NCBI GenBank assembly: GCA_045589955.1
Contig: JAZNQD010000007.1
Location: 1 to 8,733, forward strand
DNA length: 8,733 nt
From: CAJGCS01 sp045589955
Lineage (GTDB): Bacteria; Bacillota_I; Bacilli_A; ML615J-28; CAG-313
Direction: 5' to 3'
The notes below the pieces were generated by a model that saw only the letters and a program-made list of their open reading frames with translations, made no database searches and was not told where the DNA came from. The position numbers and the translations under genes are program-made. Below, in pieces: positions 7,301 to 8,733 of this stretch. How positions within the stretch are numbered: the stretch's first letter is position 1; every line of letters begins with the position of its first letter.

Positions 7301-8552
7301 CAATGATAAACTTGTTTGGAAATCAAATACTCCAAGTATTGCAACTGTTAGTGCTGAAGGTTTAGTAACAGGTGTTAAAGAAGGTGTAGCTGAAATTGTT
7401 ATTTACTGTGAAAATCATCAAGATGTTGAATTCAAATTCTATGTTACTGTATTTGATGAAGAACCAACAGGATTATTAAAATTATTAGTAGATAGTAATA
7501 ATAAAGAAATTTATACTAAAGATCACTTATTAATCGGTATTAAGATTGGTTCTGATGGTGCTTATTATGCCGATATCATTGGTAGTGTTTCTAAGTTATT
7601 ATTTGAAGATTATGCAGTGTATGATGATTATTATTTAGCAAGCCCTAATAATAAATCAACATTAAATGGTGATGGTGTTAATGGTATTGACTTTATTACT
7701 GTCCACTATGCTGCAGATATGCCTTATTCAGCTTCTGCAATGTTTAATGGTGGTAAGAACTTAGCATCATATAATAAATCATGTAATACTAATGGAACAC
7801 AAGCTTCATGGCATTATAGTGTTGGTAATGATGGTATTTGGGCAAGTCAAAATGAAGCATATGGTGCTTGGCATGCAGGTGCAAGTAAAAAAATGACATG
7901 GACTGATAGTGGTTTAACAACAAGTCAAGTAGGTGATGATTTATATACTACTGATGTAACAATGGGTAGTGATGGTTACTTCTACATCAAAGGTGTAAAA
8001 ACAATTGTTAAAAATACATCAGCAGGAACTAAATTAAATGGTATGGGTCTTGGTGTTAAAGTTGTAGGCGATAAAGTATATCTTGGTGGTCATTACCAAA
8101 ATACTTCATACGACTACATCTCATCTACAGGTGGTAATAATAACTCAATTGGTATGGAAACATCTGTAAGAGAAGGTTCTGATTTATGGTTAACATGGCA
8201 ATATACTGCACAATTATGTGCTAAACTTCTTATCAAGTATCAATTACCTCTTAACAGATTAGTAGGCCATCATTTCTTCTCTGGCAAGTGGTGTCCACAA
8301 CCAATGTTAGAAAATGACCTTGAAATTTGGAAAGAATTCGTTGAACTTACAAGACAAGAAATGGAATTATATAATAACTATGGTGATAGTAAACTAACAT
8401 TCTCTTCTAATAGTTCTTACTTAAAAGATAATGGTAGAGTAAGTGAATTACCAGATTATCCTGAATGTGTAACTTATACAGTTACATATACAGAAAATGG
8501 TGTTACAAAAACTGTAACATTATCATCTATGCTTCCAGGTGCTCTTGAATAA
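4362..8552 (+). CDS. giant lipid-anchored N-acetylmuramoyl-L-alanine amidase with InlB B-repeats and Ig-like domains
   Basis: A 1396-residue surface lipoprotein that should cleave the MurNAc-L-Ala bond of peptidoglycan. Order by residue: signal peptide with lipobox LVS-C22; Gly/Asn linker (24-36); Big_2-like Ig domain (40-115, SSNTSIATVEDNKVTAV); six InlB/Flg_new B-repeats (117-864); two further Big_2-like domains (868-950 and 955-1031, with SSNPDVFTVS and SNTPSIATVS); a spacer (1038-1100); an Amidase_2/PGRP domain (about 1106-1316); a helix; and a 55-residue beta-rich tail. Repeats 4 and 6 contain large helical inserts. There is no LPXTG, GW or LysM motif, so attachment is through the lipid and the enzyme sits at the far end of a long stalk. 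All catalytic residues are present, so it is probably active. Likely jobs are wall remodelling, daughter-cell separation or attack on neighbours' walls; the sequence does not choose. No local frameshift is seen. Confidence 0.93.
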   Translation: MKTCKKILVLLCVVLSLALVSCRKPNGGQSTGNNDPKLEEVTFTNMITSMTKGEEFVIEYSKQENVIATFLSSNTSIATVEDNKVTAVGVGSFTLYGQFELGEETKTYNFVIEVVGLNYQINYELDGGILPSDAITSYQEGVGAILPIPSKDGYEFLGWSLATTSTKYITEISANQSGDVTLEAKWSKIPVFATISYNLDGGKNPENAPSEYEEGKTLTLPVPKKDGYDFLGWTLSASSNKYITEIPATQTGKVTVYAKWQKQIVMSAINYQLAGGKNPENAPNEYEEGKVVSLPLPAKDGHKFLGWSLEEGSTSYVTEISKDQTGEVTLYANWEEVSEPQVGDPFTITYELNGGAWSWTIGTVSAPAQGIDAVTNLPEIFMADFYQYLFENGLLNSPKVAAKLQISNWAGFSAKYGDPVAWYNATSTGGYSAADGYSELFFDSVNGYEAVGGFLGTSPYKEKYANLTKQAIELTVARYSIATTSNYFKGALGFVLDGYFYGTQGLLAADKANAATFNALRATIPTLPENYQVTGGVTGTAVKLTAPVKEGHMFLGWYTNPEFTGEKVTSVSSECKLYARWSNLNSPEVYNINYVLNGGQNPADAPNQFAFGEGATLVKPSKDGYTFVGWSLDVDGKELISQIDALQIGDVTVYANWVEGSENIYSIQYVYTEGKLPTRTPSSVDEVIEYVFTSYYNWLKPSDDYETFKTKVIAQWKDKQSQGDYKFYKQGGKDTIDESYFCNASENFEEWNAWFTVFDAQVTAANSAQNAWNSYVGILRLGQWLANTPPVTWKDAMNQALINGTHIKIPLVTEYELGSEFDLPELVINDGRTFLGWYDQNGNKVEKIYSNTEGNLVLTAKWSEATPVESFEITNKVEKLLKLSEYQLEWNIGPANATFKKVTFTSSNPDVFTVSEDGLVTAVSEGTAKVLVTVHGNTALNTEFEIEVYVDPYIDGIFLDESYVVKGKTTQLSATLNAPYNDKLVWKSNTPSIATVSAEGLVTGVKEGVAEIVIYCENHQDVEFKFYVTVFDEEPTGLLKLLVDSNNKEIYTKDHLLIGIKIGSDGAYYADIIGSVSKLLFEDYAVYDDYYLASPNNKSTLNGDGVNGIDFITVHYAADMPYSASAMFNGGKNLASYNKSCNTNGTQASWHYSVGNDGIWASQNEAYGAWHAGASKKMTWTDSGLTTSQVGDDLYTTDVTMGSDGYFYIKGVKTIVKNTSAGTKLNGMGLGVKVVGDKVYLGGHYQNTSYDYISSTGGNNNSIGMETSVREGSDLWLTWQYTAQLCAKLLIKYQLPLNRLVGHHFFSGKWCPQPMLENDLEIWKEFVELTRQEMELYNNYGDSKLTFSSNSSYLKDNGRVSELPDYPECVTYTVTYTENGVTKTVTLSSMLPGALE
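4710..5369 (+). repeat. three tandem InlB-type B-repeats (repeats 1-3)
   Basis: Three units of about 74 residues (117-189, 190-262, 264-336) share the pattern I-x-Y-x-L-x-GG, then a Pro-rich turn, Y-x-EG, LP-x-P, KDG-x-x-FLGW(S/T), a polar stretch, and V-T-(L/V)-x-A-(K/N)W. This is the Listeria internalin B repeat (Flg_new) signature, a small beta-grasp-like fold used as a surface spacer or binding module. Repeats 2 and 3 are the closest pair. Confidence 0.9.
4961..5231 (+). repeat. recent DNA-level duplication between repeats 2 and 3
   Basis: Bases 4961-4984 and 5183-5206 are identical over 24 nucleotides, and 4991-5009 and 5213-5231 over 19, both at an offset of exactly 222 bases (74 codons). 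Synonymous positions match too, which points to recent unit duplication or gene conversion rather than protein-level constraint alone. Confidence 0.8.
5397..6107 (+). repeat. B-repeat 4, split by a helical insert of about 185 residues
   Basis: The first strand ITYELNGGAW (348-357) is followed by an insert (about 356-540; bases 5427-5981). The remainder of the repeat then resumes with LTAPVKEGHMFLGWYTN (544-560) and ends LYARW. The insert is rich in Ala, Tyr, Phe and Gly and mostly helical by eye (for example EIFMADFYQYLFENG and KQAIELTVARYS). I recognise no family for it. Confidence 0.75.
6129..6338 (+). repeat. B-repeat 5, uninterrupted
   Basis: Residues 590-659 form a complete unit: INYVLNGGQNPADAP, then KDGYTFVGWS and VTVYANW. 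It matches repeats 1-3 in length and signature and sits between the two split repeats. Confidence 0.88.
6351..6953 (+). repeat. B-repeat 6, split by a helical insert of about 140 residues
   Basis: A diverged first strand IQYVYTEGKLP (667-677) is followed by an insert (about 674-812; bases 6381-6797) rich in Trp, Tyr, Phe and Lys, with helical stretches such as VDEVIEYVFTSYYNWL. The repeat resumes with FDLPELVINDGRTFLGWYDQ (821-840) and ends LTAKW. The hallmark Gly-Gly of the first strand is lost. Confidence 0.72.
6963..7454 (+). repeat. two Big_2-like bacterial Ig domains
   Basis: Residues 868-950 and 955-1031 each show the Big_2 pattern: an early hydrophobic strand, a W or F strand, SN-x-x-(V/I)-x-T-V, then GLVT-(A/G)-V-x-EG-x-A and a final hydrophobic strand. 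They link the B-repeat array to the enzyme. Confidence 0.85.
7677..8309 (+). other. Amidase_2 (PGRP/T7 lysozyme-like) catalytic domain within the large lipoprotein
   Basis: Residues 1106-1316. Zinc ligands are H1115 (FITVHYAAD), H1303 (first His of GHH) and C1311. K1309 sits two residues before the Cys, and the His-(5)-Lys-(1)-Cys spacing equals that of T7 lysozyme H122/K128/C130. Y1152 (SWHYSVGNDG) matches the catalytic Tyr region, and NSIGMET (1261-1267) the family's SIGIE motif. An unusual segment of about 85 residues (about 1174-1259) separates AWHAG from NSIGMET, which in ordinary members lie close together. Confidence 0.9.
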
Positions 8553-8674
8553 ACAATAAATTAAAGTGATAATTGAAACCAAACAATGGTTTGGCTCTCT
8601 CAAAAATTAGGGTGATTTAAAATAATCAAAATCACCATAATTATTGAAAGGACGGCCTCTCAAAAATCAAGGTG
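8553..8674 (+). other. 3' region of the amidase gene with hairpins and a degenerate direct repeat
   Basis: It contains a 6-bp hairpin (CCAAAC 8579-8584, GTTTGG 8589-8594), an 8-bp hairpin with a 10-base loop (GGTGATTT 8611-8618, AAATCACC 8629-8636), and two direct copies of CTCTCAAAAAT-NNN-GGTGA (8597-8615 and 8657-8675). Each copy is preceded by GGC or GGCT and, further up, by TTGAAA. No T tract follows the first two hairpins. No coding region is apparent. Confidence 0.6.
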
Positions 8675-8706
8675 AAAAAGCATCTCATTTTATGAGATGC
8701 TTTTTT
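8675..8706 (+). terminator. strong intrinsic terminator after the amidase gene
   Basis: A 9-bp GC-containing stem (GCATCTCAT 8680-8688 with ATGAGATGC 8692-8700) and a 3-base loop is extended by A5 (8675-8679) against T6 (8701-8706). It is the first true terminator after the stop at 8552, implying a 3' UTR of about 150 bases. The flanking A run means it could also work on the minus strand. Confidence 0.9.
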
Positions 8707-8733
8707 GGCTAAAACTACATTTAAAATTAAAAA

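Noticed and set aside
8611..8636. GGTGATTT...AAATCACC hairpin considered as a riboswitch or terminator
   Set aside because: No T tract follows, no downstream gene is visible, and the sequence fits no riboswitch consensus I know.
8597..8675. Possible two-unit CRISPR fragment, because the repeats are 60 bases apart
   Set aside because: There are only two copies, the identical part is only 11 bases with a variable triplet inside the longer unit, and there is no leader, third repeat or cas gene nearby.

Overview
The window is low-GC throughout (roughly 30% by eye). It has strong AAGGAG-type ribosome binding sites, sigma-A-like promoters, lipobox signal peptides and intrinsic terminators, and all five complete genes end in TAA. 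Trp is encoded by TGG and no in-frame TGA appears, so the standard bacterial code applies. Together with InlB-type B-repeats and bacterial Ig-like domains on a lipid-anchored cell-wall amidase, this suggests a walled, low-GC Firmicute (Erysipelotrichia / Mollicutes-related Bacilli), probably host-associated. That placement is an inference from style; no rRNA or other marker gene is present.

Left to right. A minus-strand gene starts at base 5 and leaves the window; only its promoter, RBS and first codon are visible. A 416-base AT-rich intergenic region follows, holding a compound dyad and a promoter for a 160-residue acidic protein of unknown function (422-904). Two terminators back-to-back (913-951 and 1014-1052) separate it from a convergent minus-strand M18 metallo-aminopeptidase (1061-2428). 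That gene shares a divergent promoter region with a plus-strand cytosolic serine hydrolase of the beta-lactamase/esterase superfamily (2576-3412). Next come a small lipoprotein (3520-4209) with its own promoter and terminator, and a 1396-residue lipoprotein (4362-8552). The last 181 bases hold short hairpins, a degenerate direct repeat and a strong terminator.

The main object of interest is the 1396-residue protein. It has a lipobox, a Big_2-like Ig domain, six InlB/Flg_new-type B-repeats, two more Big_2-like domains, and a C-terminal Amidase_2 domain with the full zinc/catalytic set (H1115, H1303, K1309, C1311). Two of the six B-repeats are split after their first strand by helical, aromatic-rich inserts of about 185 and 140 residues. 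Both split repeats carry a FLGWY signature instead of FLGWS/FLGWT/FVGWS, and the two inserts may be distant relatives. The amidase domain itself has an extra segment of about 85 residues between two core motifs. The architecture fits a membrane-tethered wall hydrolase whose long stalk carries unknown binding modules.

No CRISPR array, tRNA, rRNA, intact insertion sequence or recognised defence locus is visible. The genes look like independently transcribed units rather than one operon; only the serine hydrolase and the small lipoprotein lack a clear terminator between them.
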